From an uncultured Collinsella sp. (GTDB taxonomy: Bacteria; Actinomycetota; Coriobacteriia; Coriobacteriales; Coriobacteriaceae), in the NCBI GenBank assembly GCA_937995345.1, contig CALKKS010000008.1:1-64000 (forward strand): 64,000 nucleotides of DNA, read 5' to 3'. The notes under the pieces were generated by a model. That model was not told where the DNA came from and did not search any database. It was given only the letters and a program-made list of their open reading frames with translations. Positions 33,525 to 42,805 of this stretch are shown here, piece by piece (within the stretch, counting starts at the first letter, position 1; each line of letters begins with the position of its first letter). The position numbers were made by a program, and so were the translations under genes.

Positions 33525-36500
33525 ATGGTCTCTCGTATCTACGTGGAGAAGAAACCCGGGTTCGACGTCGAGGCTCAGCAGCTCAAGGGCGAGCTGACCG
33601 AGATTCTCGGCATTCAGGGCATCGAGGCCCTGAGGATCATCAACCGCTACGACGTCGAGGGCATCGACGAGGAGCTCTTCCGCTCCTGCGTGCCGACCGT
33701 CTTTAGCGAGCCCCAGGTCGACGTGACCTATGACGAGCTCCCCGCAAGCGATGGCGCCGTCTTTGCCGTCGAATTCCTGCCTGGCCAGTTTGACCAGCGC
33801 GCCGACTCCGCCAGCGAGTGCGTGCAGCTCATCAGCCAGGGCGAGCGCCCCGCCGTGCGCTCCGCCAAGGTCTATATGATCTCGGGCAACTTGGACGAGG
33901 CCGCCATCGAGGCCATCAAGCACTACGTGGTGAACCCGGTCGAAGCCCGCATCGCCTCGCTCGACCTGCCCGAGACGCTGTACATGGAGACCCCCGAGCC
34001 CCAGCCCGTCGAGGTGCTCGACGGCTTCCGCGAGCTCGATGAGGCCGGCCTTGCCGCCTTTATTTCCGAGCGCGGTCTTGCCATGGACGAGGCGGACATC
34101 GCCTTCTGCCAGCAGTACTTCCGCGATGAGAATCGCGACCCCACCATCACCGAGATCCGCGTGATCGACACCTACTGGTCCGATCACTGCCGCCACACCA
34201 CCTTCGGCACCGTCCTGGATGACGTGACGATCGACGACGCCGTGGTGCAGCAGGCCTTCGACCGCTACATGGAGATGCGCCACGAGCTCGGTCGCGACGC
34301 CAAGCCCGTCTGTCTCATGGACATGGGCACCATCGGTGCCAAGTACCTTAAGAAGACCGGCGTCATGACCGATGTCGACGAATCCGAGGAGATCAACGCC
34401 TGCACCGTCAAGGTGAAGGTCGATGTCGATGGCGAGGACCAGGACTGGCTGTTCCTGTTTAAAAACGAGACCCACAACCACCCGACCGAGATTGAGCCCT
34501 TCGGCGGTGCCGCCACCTGCGTGGGCGGCGCTATCCGTGACCCGCTCTCGGGCCGCAGCTATGTGTATCAGGCCATGCGCGTCACCGGTGCCGGCGACCC
34601 CACCGTCCCGGTTTCCGAGACGCTCGAGGGCAAGCTGCCGCAGCGCAAGCTCGTGACCACTGCCGCCGCCGGCTACTCCAGCTACGGCAATCAGATCGGC
34701 CTTGCCACCGGCCAGGTCAACGAGCTCTATCACCCCGGCTACGTGGCCAAGCGCATGGAGGTCGGCGCCGTGGTGGGCGCTACCCCGGCAAACCACGTGC
34801 GCCGCGAGTGCCCCGCCCCCACCGACAAGATCATCCTACTGGGCGGCCGCACCGGCCGTGACGGCATCGGTGGTGCCACCGGCTCCTCCAAGACCCAGAA
34901 CACCGAGTCCATCGAGACCTCGGGCGCCGAGGTCCAGAAGGGCAACGCCCCGGTCGAGCGCAAGCTGCAGCGCCTCTTCCGCCGCGGCGACGCCTGCCGT
35001 CTGATCAAGCGCTGCAACGACTTTGGCGCTGGCGGCGTCTCGGTCGCCGTGGGCGAGCTTGCCGACGGCCTGTACGTGGACCTGGACACCGTGACCAAGA
35101 AGTACGACGGTCTTGACGGCACCGAGCTCGCCATCTCCGAGTCCCAGGAGCGCATGGCCTGCGCCGTCGCCGACGGCGACGTCGAGGAGTTCATGGGCTA
35201 CGCCGCCGAGGAGAACCTCGAGGCGACCGTTATCGCCGAGGTTACCGCCGAGCCGCGCATGCGCATGGCCTGGAACGGTGTCGCCATCGTCGACCTGTCC
35301 CGTGAGTTCCTCAACTCCAACGGTGCGCCCAAGCACCAGGTCGCCCACGTGTGCGCCCGCAGCGTGTGGCAGCCCAGCTGGGCCGGCACCACGCTTGCCG
35401 AGCGCATGACCTCGCTTGTCACCGACCTCAACGTTGCCTCCAACAAGGGCCTTTCCGAGCGCTTCGACTCCACCATCGGCGCCGCAACCGTGCTTATGCC
35501 TTTTGGCGGCAAGGCGCAGCTCACCCCGAGCTCGGCCATGGTCGCCAAGTTCCCCGTGGACGGCGAGACCACCACGGCAAGCGCCATGGCATGGGGCTTC
35601 AACCCCTACCTGATGGAGGCCGACCAGTTTGCTGGCGCTTACCTGTCCGTGGTCGAGTCCATCGCCAAGCTCGTGGCCGCCGGCTTTGAGCACAAGCGCG
35701 CCTACCTCTCCTTCCAGGAGTACTTCGAGCGCCTGCGCACCGAGGCCGAGCGCTGGGGCAAGCCCATGGCAGCCGTCCTGGGCGCCCTTATGGCCCAGGT
35801 CGATCTGGGTGCCGGTGCCATCGGCGGCAAGGACTCTATGAGCGGCTCGTTTGAGGACGAGGCCGGTGAGCTCAACGTTCCGCCGACCCTGATCAGCTTC
35901 GCTGTGGCCGTGGGCAAGGCCGCCCGTGCCGTCTCGCCCGAGTTCAAGGGTCTGACGCATCGCGTCGTGCGCATCGCCCCCGCCACCTATGGTGAGGACT
36001 ACCGCCCCGACGCTCAGCAGCTGCTCGCCGCGTTTGACGCCGTCGAAGCGCTCACCGCCAACGGCAACGCTCTGGCCGTCTCCACGCCCGGCTACGGCTG
36101 CGGCGCCGAGAGCCTCTTTAAGATGTGCGTCGGCAACCAGATCGGCATCGAGCTTGCCGAGGACGTGGACGTGGAGAGCCTATTCACCCCGCTCTACGGC
36201 AGCTTTATCGTCGAGCTCGCCGAGGACGCCGAGCTGCCCGAGGTCGCCGACGGCGTTGTCGTCGAGCCCCTGGGCACCACCGTCGAGGGCTATGTCATCG
36301 ACACCGGCTCCGAGGTCATCGAGCTCGCCAAGCTCCAGGAGGCCTGGGAGAGCGGCATCGAGGGCGTCTTCGCCTACCGCAGCGCCGGCAAGACCCCCGA
36401 GGTCGAGACCATCGACTTCCGCGCCAAGGACATCCACGTGTACGGCGGCGCCAAGATCGCCCGCCCGCGCGTGATCATCCCCGTGTTCCCCGGCAACAAC

Positions 36501-37271
36501 TGCGAGTACGACAGCGCCCGCGCCTTCCGTGCCGCCGGTGCCGAGGCCGACACCTTCGTGATCAACAACCTCACGCCCGAGGCCGTCGCCGAGAGCACCC
36601 ACGAGCTTGCCCGCCGCATCCGTGCAAGCCAGATCGTCATGATCCCCGGCGGCTTCTCGGGCGGTGACGAGCCCGACGGCTCCGCCAAGTTCATCACGGC
36701 GTTCTTCCGCGCTCCCGAGGTCACCGAGGCGGTCCGCGACCTACTCAAGGCCCGCGACGGCCTGATGCTGGGCATCTGCAACGGCTTCCAGGCCCTGATC
36801 AAGCTCGGCCTGGTGCCCTACGGCGACATCGTCGACGCCACGCCCGATGCGCCCACGTTGACGTTCAACACCATCGGTCGCCACCAGAGCCGTCTGGTGC
36901 GCACCCGCATCTCGTCCAACCTGTCCCCGTGGCTGTCGCAGTGCAGCCTCGACGACCCCTACACCGTCGCCATCAGCCACGGCGAGGGCCGCTTTGTCGC
37001 CAACGACGAGGTACTCGCCCAGCTTATCGCCAACGGCCAGGTCGCCACGCAGTACGTGGGCGAGGACGGCAAGCCCAGTATGGATCTTTCCGTCAACCCC
37101 AACGGCTCGGCGCTCGCCATCGAGGGCATCACGAGCCCCGACGGCCGTGTCCTGGGCAAGATGGGCCACGCCGAGCGTCGCGGCGACAACCTGTACCGCA
37201 ACGTGCCCGAGCATGTCCCAGGCGATAAGTTCATGCCGATCTTTGAGAGCGGCGTGGCCTACTTCGCTTAA
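33525..37271 (+). CDS. purL: Phosphoribosylformylglycinamidine synthase, single-chain
   Basis: The enzyme converts FGAR, glutamine and ATP to FGAM in purine synthesis. The 1,248 residues combine a PurS-like N-terminal domain, two AIR-synthase-type halves (YWSDHCRHTTF, NETHNHPTEIEPFGGAATCVGG, GGKDSMSGSF) and a C-terminal class I glutaminase. The glutaminase shows PVFPGNNCEYD, IPGGFSGGDE, the active Cys in LGICNGFQ (C1085) and AISHGEGRF. Actinobacteria usually carry separate purS, purQ and purL; this fused form is the type seen in Clostridia and Bacteroidetes. The start at 33525 follows AGGCAGGAACCA. It is followed by a strong terminator, so it is monocistronic. Confidence 0.96.
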   Translation: MVSRIYVEKKPGFDVEAQQLKGELTEILGIQGIEALRIINRYDVEGIDEELFRSCVPTVFSEPQVDVTYDELPASDGAVFAVEFLPGQFDQRADSASECVQLISQGERPAVRSAKVYMISGNLDEAAIEAIKHYVVNPVEARIASLDLPETLYMETPEPQPVEVLDGFRELDEAGLAAFISERGLAMDEADIAFCQQYFRDENRDPTITEIRVIDTYWSDHCRHTTFGTVLDDVTIDDAVVQQAFDRYMEMRHELGRDAKPVCLMDMGTIGAKYLKKTGVMTDVDESEEINACTVKVKVDVDGEDQDWLFLFKNETHNHPTEIEPFGGAATCVGGAIRDPLSGRSYVYQAMRVTGAGDPTVPVSETLEGKLPQRKLVTTAAAGYSSYGNQIGLATGQVNELYHPGYVAKRMEVGAVVGATPANHVRRECPAPTDKIILLGGRTGRDGIGGATGSSKTQNTESIETSGAEVQKGNAPVERKLQRLFRRGDACRLIKRCNDFGAGGVSVAVGELADGLYVDLDTVTKKYDGLDGTELAISESQERMACAVADGDVEEFMGYAAEENLEATVIAEVTAEPRMRMAWNGVAIVDLSREFLNSNGAPKHQVAHVCARSVWQPSWAGTTLAERMTSLVTDLNVASNKGLSERFDSTIGAATVLMPFGGKAQLTPSSAMVAKFPVDGETTTASAMAWGFNPYLMEADQFAGAYLSVVESIAKLVAAGFEHKRAYLSFQEYFERLRTEAERWGKPMAAVLGALMAQVDLGAGAIGGKDSMSGSFEDEAGELNVPPTLISFAVAVGKAARAVSPEFKGLTHRVVRIAPATYGEDYRPDAQQLLAAFDAVEALTANGNALAVSTPGYGCGAESLFKMCVGNQIGIELAEDVDVESLFTPLYGSFIVELAEDAELPEVADGVVVEPLGTTVEGYVIDTGSEVIELAKLQEAWESGIEGVFAYRSAGKTPEVETIDFRAKDIHVYGGAKIARPRVIIPVFPGNNCEYDSARAFRAAGAEADTFVINNLTPEAVAESTHELARRIRASQIVMIPGGFSGGDEPDGSAKFITAFFRAPEVTEAVRDLLKARDGLMLGICNGFQALIKLGLVPYGDIVDATPDAPTLTFNTIGRHQSRLVRTRISSNLSPWLSQCSLDDPYTVAISHGEGRFVANDEVLAQLIANGQVATQYVGEDGKPSMDLSVNPNGSALAIEGITSPDGRVLGKMGHAERRGDNLYRNVPEHVPGDKFMPIFESGVAYFA

Positions 37272-37308
37272 TGCGTCCCATCGGGTACAATCCCCTCGGG
37301 TAACAACA

Positions 37309-37345
37309 CCCGCCACCGGCACGCCCGGTGGCGGGTTCTTTTTTT
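37309..37345 (+). terminator. Terminator of purL
   Basis: An 11-bp GC stem (37309-37319 with 37325-37335) followed by TTCTTTTTTT. Confidence 0.93.
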
Positions 37346-37370
37346 GCTTCGCGCATACAGGAAGGACATC

Positions 37371-38306
37371 ATGGAAAGCCGCAAGCCGTATCTCGCCACC
37401 CTGCCCGGACTCATCCTGGGCTGCCTCGTCTGCTGCGCGCTCTGGGGGTCGGCTTTTCCCTGCATCAAGATCGGCTACGGCCTCTTTGGCATTCCCGCGC
37501 ACGACAGCGCCTCGCAGCTGCTCTTCGCGGGTCTGCGCTTCACCCTTGCCGGCATGCTGGTCATTGTTGGCATGAGCGTGGCCCAGCGCCGTCCGCTCGT
37601 TCCGCAAGTGCGCGATATCAAGCCCATCTGCATCTTGTCGCTCTTCCAGACTATCGGGCAGTACTTCTTTTTCTACCTGGGACTCTCGCGCGCCAGCGCC
37701 ATGTCGAGCTCCATCATCGAGGCCAGCGCCAACTTCCTCGCAATCCTCTTTGCCGCCTTGGCGTTTCGCACCGAAAAGCTCGATGCGGCCAAGGTGCTCG
37801 GCTGCGTGCTGGGCTTTGCCGGTGTCGCGCTCGTCAACCTTTCGGGCGCGGATGGTACCTTTGGCTTTACACTCGGCGGCGAGGGCTTTATCCTGGCCTC
37901 CACTGTCGCGGGTGCTCTTTCGACCTGCCTGATCGGCATCTTCTCGCGCAAGCACGACGGCGTCTTGCTTGCCGGGTGGCAGTTCTTGGTCGGCGGACTG
38001 GTCCTCACCGCCATCGGCTTTTTGATGGGCGGCGCGCTCTCCCCCACGGCGATTGCCCCCGCCATCGCGCTCATCATCTACATGGCGCTTATCTCCGCGG
38101 TCGCCTACTCGCTGTGGTCGCGCCTGCTTGCCGTCAACCCCGTCAGCCGCGTCTCGGTCTTTGGGTTTATGAACCCCGTCTTTGGCGTGCTGCTGAGCGC
38201 GCTGCTGCTCGGCGAGGGCGCTGGCACGAGCCCCGTTACCGTCATCGTTGCCCTGCTGTTGGTCTGCGGCGGCATCATCATTGTCAACAGACCTCAAAGG
38301 GCCTAA
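37371..38306 (+). CDS. DMT superfamily (EamA) transporter
   Basis: This 311-residue membrane protein has ten predicted helices in two EamA repeats, the drug/metabolite transporter layout. Typical points are ALWGSAFPCIKIGYG in helix 1, the end of repeat 1 at GVALVNLSGADG and the FMNPVFGVLLSALLLGE segment in helix 9. Such proteins export amino acids or metabolites; no substrate can be read. AGGAAGG precedes the ATG. It lies just after the purL terminator and ends with its own, so it forms a separate unit. Confidence 0.88.
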   Translation: MESRKPYLATLPGLILGCLVCCALWGSAFPCIKIGYGLFGIPAHDSASQLLFAGLRFTLAGMLVIVGMSVAQRRPLVPQVRDIKPICILSLFQTIGQYFFFYLGLSRASAMSSSIIEASANFLAILFAALAFRTEKLDAAKVLGCVLGFAGVALVNLSGADGTFGFTLGGEGFILASTVAGALSTCLIGIFSRKHDGVLLAGWQFLVGGLVLTAIGFLMGGALSPTAIAPAIALIIYMALISAVAYSLWSRLLAVNPVSRVSVFGFMNPVFGVLLSALLLGEGAGTSPVTVIVALLLVCGGIIIVNRPQRA

Positions 38307-38340
38307 CAAGCCAGGTCTTTGCGTATGTCGCGCTTGCAAC

Positions 38341-38364
38341 GGGCGTCCGCGCGCGCCCTTTTTT
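38341..38364 (+). terminator. Terminator of DMT transporter gene
   Basis: GGGCG (38341-38345) and CGCCC (38354-38358) with internal GC pairing, followed by six T residues. It abuts the stop codon of the convergent diguanylate cyclase gene. Confidence 0.75.
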
Positions 38365-39525
38365 CTAGCGTATCTGGACGCCGGCTTTCTTTTTCTCGGC
38401 CTTGACGCGGTAGAGATCCGCATCGGCAGCGCGAAGTAAGTCTTGCCAGGTATCAACACTATCGCCAACCCGCGCGTAACCGATGGACATCCGCAATGCA
38501 TACGGCACCTCGGCACGAGCGAGCTCGTCGTTAATCGCCGAACACAGGTCCATGATGTCCTGCTCCGCCGTCGCCTTTTGAAGCACCACGAACTCATCGC
38601 CGCCATAACGTGCGATAAAGCCACCAGACGCCGAGCAGACCTCTTTGAGCGTAGCAGATACGACCTGGAGGGCATGATCGCCCTCCACATGTCCATAGCG
38701 ATCGTTAATCTGCTTAAAGCCGTCGGCGTCCATCATAAGCAGATACACATCTTCGGCCTGATCCACATTTGAGAACAGCGACAGCATATAGGTCTCAAAA
38801 CGGTTGCGATTGTTGAGGCCAGTCAACGGGTCGGTCGAGATCAGCTGCTCCTGGTAGATGATGTAGAGCAGCAGGATGCTCAGCGTTATACCGACGCAAA
38901 GGCCCGGTACCGAAAACAAAATCTGGAAGGTACCACCCACCAGAGCGGGAACCGCAAAAAAGGCGAGGGTGCGATAAATGGCCTTCTTTTGCAGGCTTTC
39001 GACTTTTCGAGCCTGAATAAAGGCATGCAAGGACGTATATATGACGTAGCAGTAGCTCACGATAGGCTGAATCATATAAAGCGCTCCGCGACGATATACG
39101 CCCTGCGCATCGATATAGAACATAGTGTGCGTCCAGTAGCTGGTAAATGCCAGCACGACCACCAATGCGGTTGGCAACATTAAAAGTACCACCCTGTAGG
39201 GCGTGGTCAGGAGCCGTGAGCCCTGCATCGTCTCGGAATAGAAAAACCAAATGAGGCACGCGATGGCGAACAGCGAAAACGAAACCGCGTTGGAAATCCA
39301 GTTCGCCGTGATGCCTACAGGAGTGCTCACGCCGTCCGAGAGCGTCCAGATCATATCGAAGAAAATGTAGGCAGCAGACGTATAGCCCAGCATGCTAAAC
39401 AAAAGTTGCTGGGTGCTCGAGAACAAGGAGCGGCGGCTTCGTGCGGCAAGCCCGATAAGAATAATCATGCACAGCAGGAATATCTCGATCTTGAGTGCCT
39501 TAACCACTAGACGCCATCCCTTCAA
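38365..39525 (-). CDS. Membrane-bound diguanylate cyclase (GGDEF)
   Basis: The protein makes cyclic di-GMP from two GTP molecules. The 386 residues begin with about seven membrane helices (1-215) of unassigned sensor type, followed by a GGDEF domain with DPLTGLNNRNRFETYML and the intact active-site motif RYGGDEFVVL. The inhibitory RxxD site is not obvious. The membrane part may sense a signal at the cell surface. No EAL or HD-GYP partner is seen in the window, although an HD protein of another type lies nearby. It is the only cyclic-dinucleotide gene here. Confidence 0.92.
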   Translation of the reverse strand: MKGWRLVVKALKIEIFLLCMIILIGLAARSRRSLFSSTQQLLFSMLGYTSAAYIFFDMIWTLSDGVSTPVGITANWISNAVSFSLFAIACLIWFFYSETMQGSRLLTTPYRVVLLMLPTALVVVLAFTSYWTHTMFYIDAQGVYRRGALYMIQPIVSYCYVIYTSLHAFIQARKVESLQKKAIYRTLAFFAVPALVGGTFQILFSVPGLCVGITLSILLLYIIYQEQLISTDPLTGLNNRNRFETYMLSLFSNVDQAEDVYLLMMDADGFKQINDRYGHVEGDHALQVVSATLKEVCSASGGFIARYGGDEFVVLQKATAEQDIMDLCSAINDELARAEVPYALRMSIGYARVGDSVDTWQDLLRAADADLYRVKAEKKKAGVQIR

Positions 39526-39606
39526 TATCCAAGTGGTCAGAATCGCCCGAATCGTGTCTGGGCAACAAACACCCCCTACTCCGCAGGGGTAATGGGAATA
39601 ATAGCA

Positions 39607-39650
39607 GAGCGCCCGAACGTTACTGCAAGATAGCTTTCGTTCGGACGCTC
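39607..39650 (-). terminator. Hairpin between kdgT and the diguanylate cyclase
   Basis: GAGCGCCCGAACG (39607-39619) pairs with CGTTCGGACGCTC (39638-39650) with one mismatch. There is no strong T run, so termination is uncertain. Confidence 0.45.
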
Positions 39651-39695
39651 GAACGGCGCGAATTGCACGCCGGAATCTGTTATCGGCAACGGCCG

Positions 39696-40718
39696 TTACT
39701 CACCGGCGATATCGGTTGCGACAGCCTCCTCGATGGCTTCGACACCGGCGGGCGACAGATCCTCTTTGCCGTGGCAGAACTTCTTATCGACCCAGCCGGT
39801 CAGAATCGGGGCCATGATTGCCGTGATGATGACGGCGGTGGCGATCTGCGCATACGCGGTGGGCGCAAGCTCGGCATAGCGCGGGGCGACCTCGGCGAGG
39901 GCGACCGGCGTGGTCATAGCCGTGCCGGCAATGGTGGAGCATGCCACAGCCGCCTTACCGTTGCCGCCGCACAGGCGCTCGAAGGCAAAGGTAATGGGAC
40001 CGACGATAAAGAGCGTGATGAGGCCCAGCAGGATGCCCGAGATGCCGCCGGTGATAAAGCTCGAAAGGCTCATGGACGCACCGAGCTGAAAACCGATGAC
40101 AGCGATCGCGGGATTGGCACCGGGGACCAACAGGTTCTTGATAAACGGGAACAAGTTGCCCAGAACCATACCGATAACAAGCGGCAGGATAGATCCGATG
40201 ATGGTGCCGACGGGGATGTTGGCGAGGCCCGAGACACCGAGGATGATCATGGTGACGGCGGGGCCGGCCGTAAAAAACAGGATACCGACGGCGCCCTGCT
40301 CGGACTCATCGCCGAACTCGCCCATGATGCCCGTATAGAGCGCCATGTTGCAAAACGTGATGCCGCCGATGATGGACACGGAGCTCAGGCCCAGGAAGTT
40401 GTCGTTAAAGAAATACGCGACGCCCAGGCCCAACGCGGCTGCCACCACAAGCTTAGGGACCAGCACGACGATACCGGTCTTGATGGCGCCCGGCGTGGAC
40501 TTAAAGCTAATGCCGGCGCCCACGAAGAGCAGGATCGCAGCGACGATGGTATTGGAGCCACCGCGGCAGGCAGCCGTAAAGAAGCCGCCGATCTCAAAGA
40601 CCTGCGGACAGAAAGTGTTGAGCAAAAGGCCAACGATCATGGGATAGATCATGATGTCGCCCGGGATACGCGGTACCTTGAATTTCTTTTGCTCGTTGGC
40701 GGTTGCTTCTTGTGCCAT
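39696..40718 (-). CDS. kdgT: 2-keto-3-deoxygluconate permease family protein
   Basis: The 340-residue membrane protein matches the KdgT family, which imports 2-keto-3-deoxygluconate with protons. Signs are the start KVPRIPGDIMIYPMIVGLLLNTF, a GGSNTIVAAILLFVGAGISF helix, the GITFCNMALYTGIMGEFGD region and the AGTAMTTPVALAE loop near residue 265. The start at 40718 follows GGGGG; 43 upstream codons to 40847 are rejected. No kdgK, kdgA or uronate pathway genes are nearby, so the true substrate may be another sugar acid. Confidence 0.88.
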   Translation of the reverse strand: MAQEATANEQKKFKVPRIPGDIMIYPMIVGLLLNTFCPQVFEIGGFFTAACRGGSNTIVAAILLFVGAGISFKSTPGAIKTGIVVLVPKLVVAAALGLGVAYFFNDNFLGLSSVSIIGGITFCNMALYTGIMGEFGDESEQGAVGILFFTAGPAVTMIILGVSGLANIPVGTIIGSILPLVIGMVLGNLFPFIKNLLVPGANPAIAVIGFQLGASMSLSSFITGGISGILLGLITLFIVGPITFAFERLCGGNGKAAVACSTIAGTAMTTPVALAEVAPRYAELAPTAYAQIATAVIITAIMAPILTGWVDKKFCHGKEDLSPAGVEAIEEAVATDIAGE

Positions 40719-40860
40719 GAAACCCCCATTTCCGTTGACGAGGCACAAAAGCCCACGTCGCACTTTGCTACAGTAAAGTCTGAACATGGTACCAGAAGAA
40801 GCAGACCGGCTCGGTGAGAAATTCAATTCGTTGGGCCGGAACGCCAAACGTGCCCCGCTC

Positions 40861-41184
40861 TTATATGAGGCTCAAGACGATATAGAGCACGATGCCCGAG
40901 ACGCAGCACCACAGCATCGACTTTGTCTTCACAGCCACCACCACGACGCCGGCAGCCGCAATCCAGGGAGCCAAGGCAGGCCAGAGTCCCGCGTCGAACG
41001 CGCCGGGGCTCACCAAGTCGTTGGCGACCAGCGCGGCAAAGGCAGCGGGCGGGATATAACCCAGGGCCTCGGTAATGCGGGGCGACAGCGTTCTCCCGCG
41101 CAAGGCAAACGCCGGCGCGATGCGAAAGAACGCGATAGCAGCCCACGACGACAGCCACAGAACCAAGAACTCGTTAACGGGCAT
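40861..41184 (-). CDS. azlD: AzlD family branched-chain amino acid export protein
   Basis: This 107-residue protein has four membrane segments and is the small subunit of the AzlCD exporter. Its pattern (WAAIAFFRIAPAFALRGRTLSPRITEALGYIPPAAFAALVAND) fits the family. It overlaps the end of azlC by 11 bases. Expected role: export of branched-chain amino acids and analogues together with AzlC. The start at 41184 is the only Met before the conserved part that fits this overlap. Confidence 0.88.
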   Translation of the reverse strand: MPVNEFLVLWLSSWAAIAFFRIAPAFALRGRTLSPRITEALGYIPPAAFAALVANDLVSPGAFDAGLWPALAPWIAAAGVVVVAVKTKSMLWCCVSGIVLYIVLSLI

Positions 41185-41866
41185 CGCGGGCACCTCTTCC
41201 GTCAAATACAGCATCGCACGCCAGCGCAATGGCAATGCCGACCACGACGCTTGCCGGTACGGCAATATTCGTGAGGCCCAAGAACTTGCATACGGCGACG
41301 GACACCGCGCCCGAAACCGCCGCGACAACGTTGCCGCGCGACAGCCGCTGCGAAAAGAGTAGACAGATAAAGAGCGACGTGCAGACGAAACTCGCAATAG
41401 CGGTGGGAACATCGACAACGGCACCGACGATGGCACCCATCGTGCACGAAGCGCCCCATGTCGCGATGAGGATCACGTTGAGCACGAAGGATTCGCGCGG
41501 GCCCCAATCCTCCCCCTCAACCAGCTTGGCAAGCGAGATGCCGTATGCCTCCTCGGTGAGCGTCGCGGCAACAGCCAGCGTCTGACGCTTCGAGGCGCCC
41601 GCCAGATGGGGTGCGATCGATGCCGAATAAAGAGCGAAGCGCGAGGAGATGGCGGCGACGCTCGCGATAATCGAAGGTGCCGGTACGCCCGCCAGCCAAA
41701 GATTGCAGATCATAAACTGGCCGCTGCCCGTCACAAACGTGCTGCTCAGAGCAAAGACCATCCAGGGCTCCATTCCCGTCTGCCCCATAATCATTCCGCA
41801 CGGCGCGCCTATCGCAACATAGGTAAGCATCACCGGCCAGACGGTTTTAACGATCCTAAGGACCAT
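41174..41866 (-). CDS. azlC: AzlC family branched-chain amino acid exporter
   Basis: The 230-residue large subunit of the AzlCD exporter has about seven membrane helices. It starts with TVWPVMLTYVAIGAPCGMIMGQTGM and has the FVTGSGQFMICNLWLAG segment and the SRFALYSASIAPHL motif. GGGAG precedes the ATG at 41866. It is divergent from the HD-domain gene across 126 bases that contain an 11-bp inverted repeat. In this window it forms a counterpart to the Liv importer. Confidence 0.9.
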   Translation of the reverse strand: MVLRIVKTVWPVMLTYVAIGAPCGMIMGQTGMEPWMVFALSSTFVTGSGQFMICNLWLAGVPAPSIIASVAAISSRFALYSASIAPHLAGASKRQTLAVAATLTEEAYGISLAKLVEGEDWGPRESFVLNVILIATWGASCTMGAIVGAVVDVPTAIASFVCTSLFICLLFSQRLSRGNVVAAVSGAVSVAVCKFLGLTNIAVPASVVVGIAIALACDAVFDGRGARDAR

Positions 41867-41925
41867 GCCACTCCCATTCTGGTAAGTCGTCTGCAGCGCG
41901 CCTCGCAACGCAGCAGAAATACCAA

Positions 41926-41961
41926 CCGGTGGCAATAAAGTTCGCCTACAATTGCCACCGG
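41926..41961. promoter_or_regulatory. 11-bp inverted repeat in the azlC / HD divergent promoter
   Basis: CCGGTGGCAAT (41926-41936) and ATTGCCACCGG (41951-41961) are perfect inverted copies separated by 14 bases. A TACAAT-like -10 (41947-41952) overlaps the right arm. The position suits an operator for one or both genes. It has no T run that would mark a terminator. Confidence 0.5.
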
Positions 41962-41992
41962 ATCGAAAGACACAACTTTTTAGGAAGTCATT

Positions 41993-42805
41993 ATGACAGC
42001 TATCGATCGAGACCGGGCGCGCGCGGCCTTCAAACGCTATACCGATGCTTACGATGCCGCCAATCCGCGCATCGCACTCAAGATTGAACATACCTATCAC
42101 GTGGCGGAAGCGTGCGATACCGTGGCGCGTGAGCAGGGCTGGTCACCGCAGGACATTGACCTGGCGTGGCTTTGTGGGCTGTTACACGATATGGGCCGCT
42201 TTGAGCAGTTGCGACGCTGGGACACCTTTAAGGACGCCGAGAGTATGAGCCATGCAGCGTTGGGTGTCGGAGTCCTCTTTGGCGAGAACCCCGACGACGC
42301 GCCTGCCACAACAAGCATCCGAGATTTCATCGAGACCAAAAAGCACGACGAGCTCATCCGCGCGAGCATCGCCTATCACAGCGACTTTCGCCTGCCGGCG
42401 CAACTCGACGAGCGCACGCGACGCTTCTGCGATATCGTGCGCGACGGCGACAAAATCGACATTATGCGCACCATCGCCGACAGCACCGTCGACACCATCC
42501 TCAAGGTGGACGAGAAGACGTTTCTCGGCAGCCACTTCTCGGCACCGACGCTGGCCGCCTTTGACGAGCACCGCTGCGTCGCACGCGATGAGCGCGACGA
42601 GCCCGCAGACTACCTGGTGGGACTCATCTGCTTTATGTTTGAGCTCGTCTATCCAGCAAGCCGCGCGCTGGCGCGCGAGCAGGGCGATATCTACCGCCTG
42701 CTCGACGCGCCCTTTGGCATTACGCGCCCCTTTACCGATCCCGCCACGCAAGCGACCTGGGAGCGCCTAAAGGACGAGATGCGCGACTGGCTGGCGCGCG
42801 CCTAG
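41993..42805 (+). CDS. HD-domain phosphohydrolase
   Basis: The 270-residue soluble protein has the HD metal-binding set: IEHTYHVAEACD, LCGLLHDMGRFEQL and the final Asp in FCDIVRDGDKIDIMR. The H...HD...D order fits the HD superfamily of metal-dependent phosphohydrolases acting on nucleotides. The substrate is not evident, and it lacks the GYP and dGTPase signatures. AGGAAG precedes the ATG. Its last codon overlaps the end of the convergent etfA gene by 4 bases. Confidence 0.86.
   Translation: MTAIDRDRARAAFKRYTDAYDAANPRIALKIEHTYHVAEACDTVAREQGWSPQDIDLAWLCGLLHDMGRFEQLRRWDTFKDAESMSHAALGVGVLFGENPDDAPATTSIRDFIETKKHDELIRASIAYHSDFRLPAQLDERTRRFCDIVRDGDKIDIMRTIADSTVDTILKVDEKTFLGSHFSAPTLAAFDEHRCVARDERDEPADYLVGLICFMFELVYPASRALAREQGDIYRLLDAPFGITRPFTDPATQATWERLKDEMRDWLARA

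Noticed and set aside
36741..38696. A 651-residue minus-strand frame opposite purL and the DMT gene
   Set aside because: It has no ribosome binding site or recognisable domains and runs antisense to two clear genes. Long antisense frames are expected from the GC-rich codon bias.
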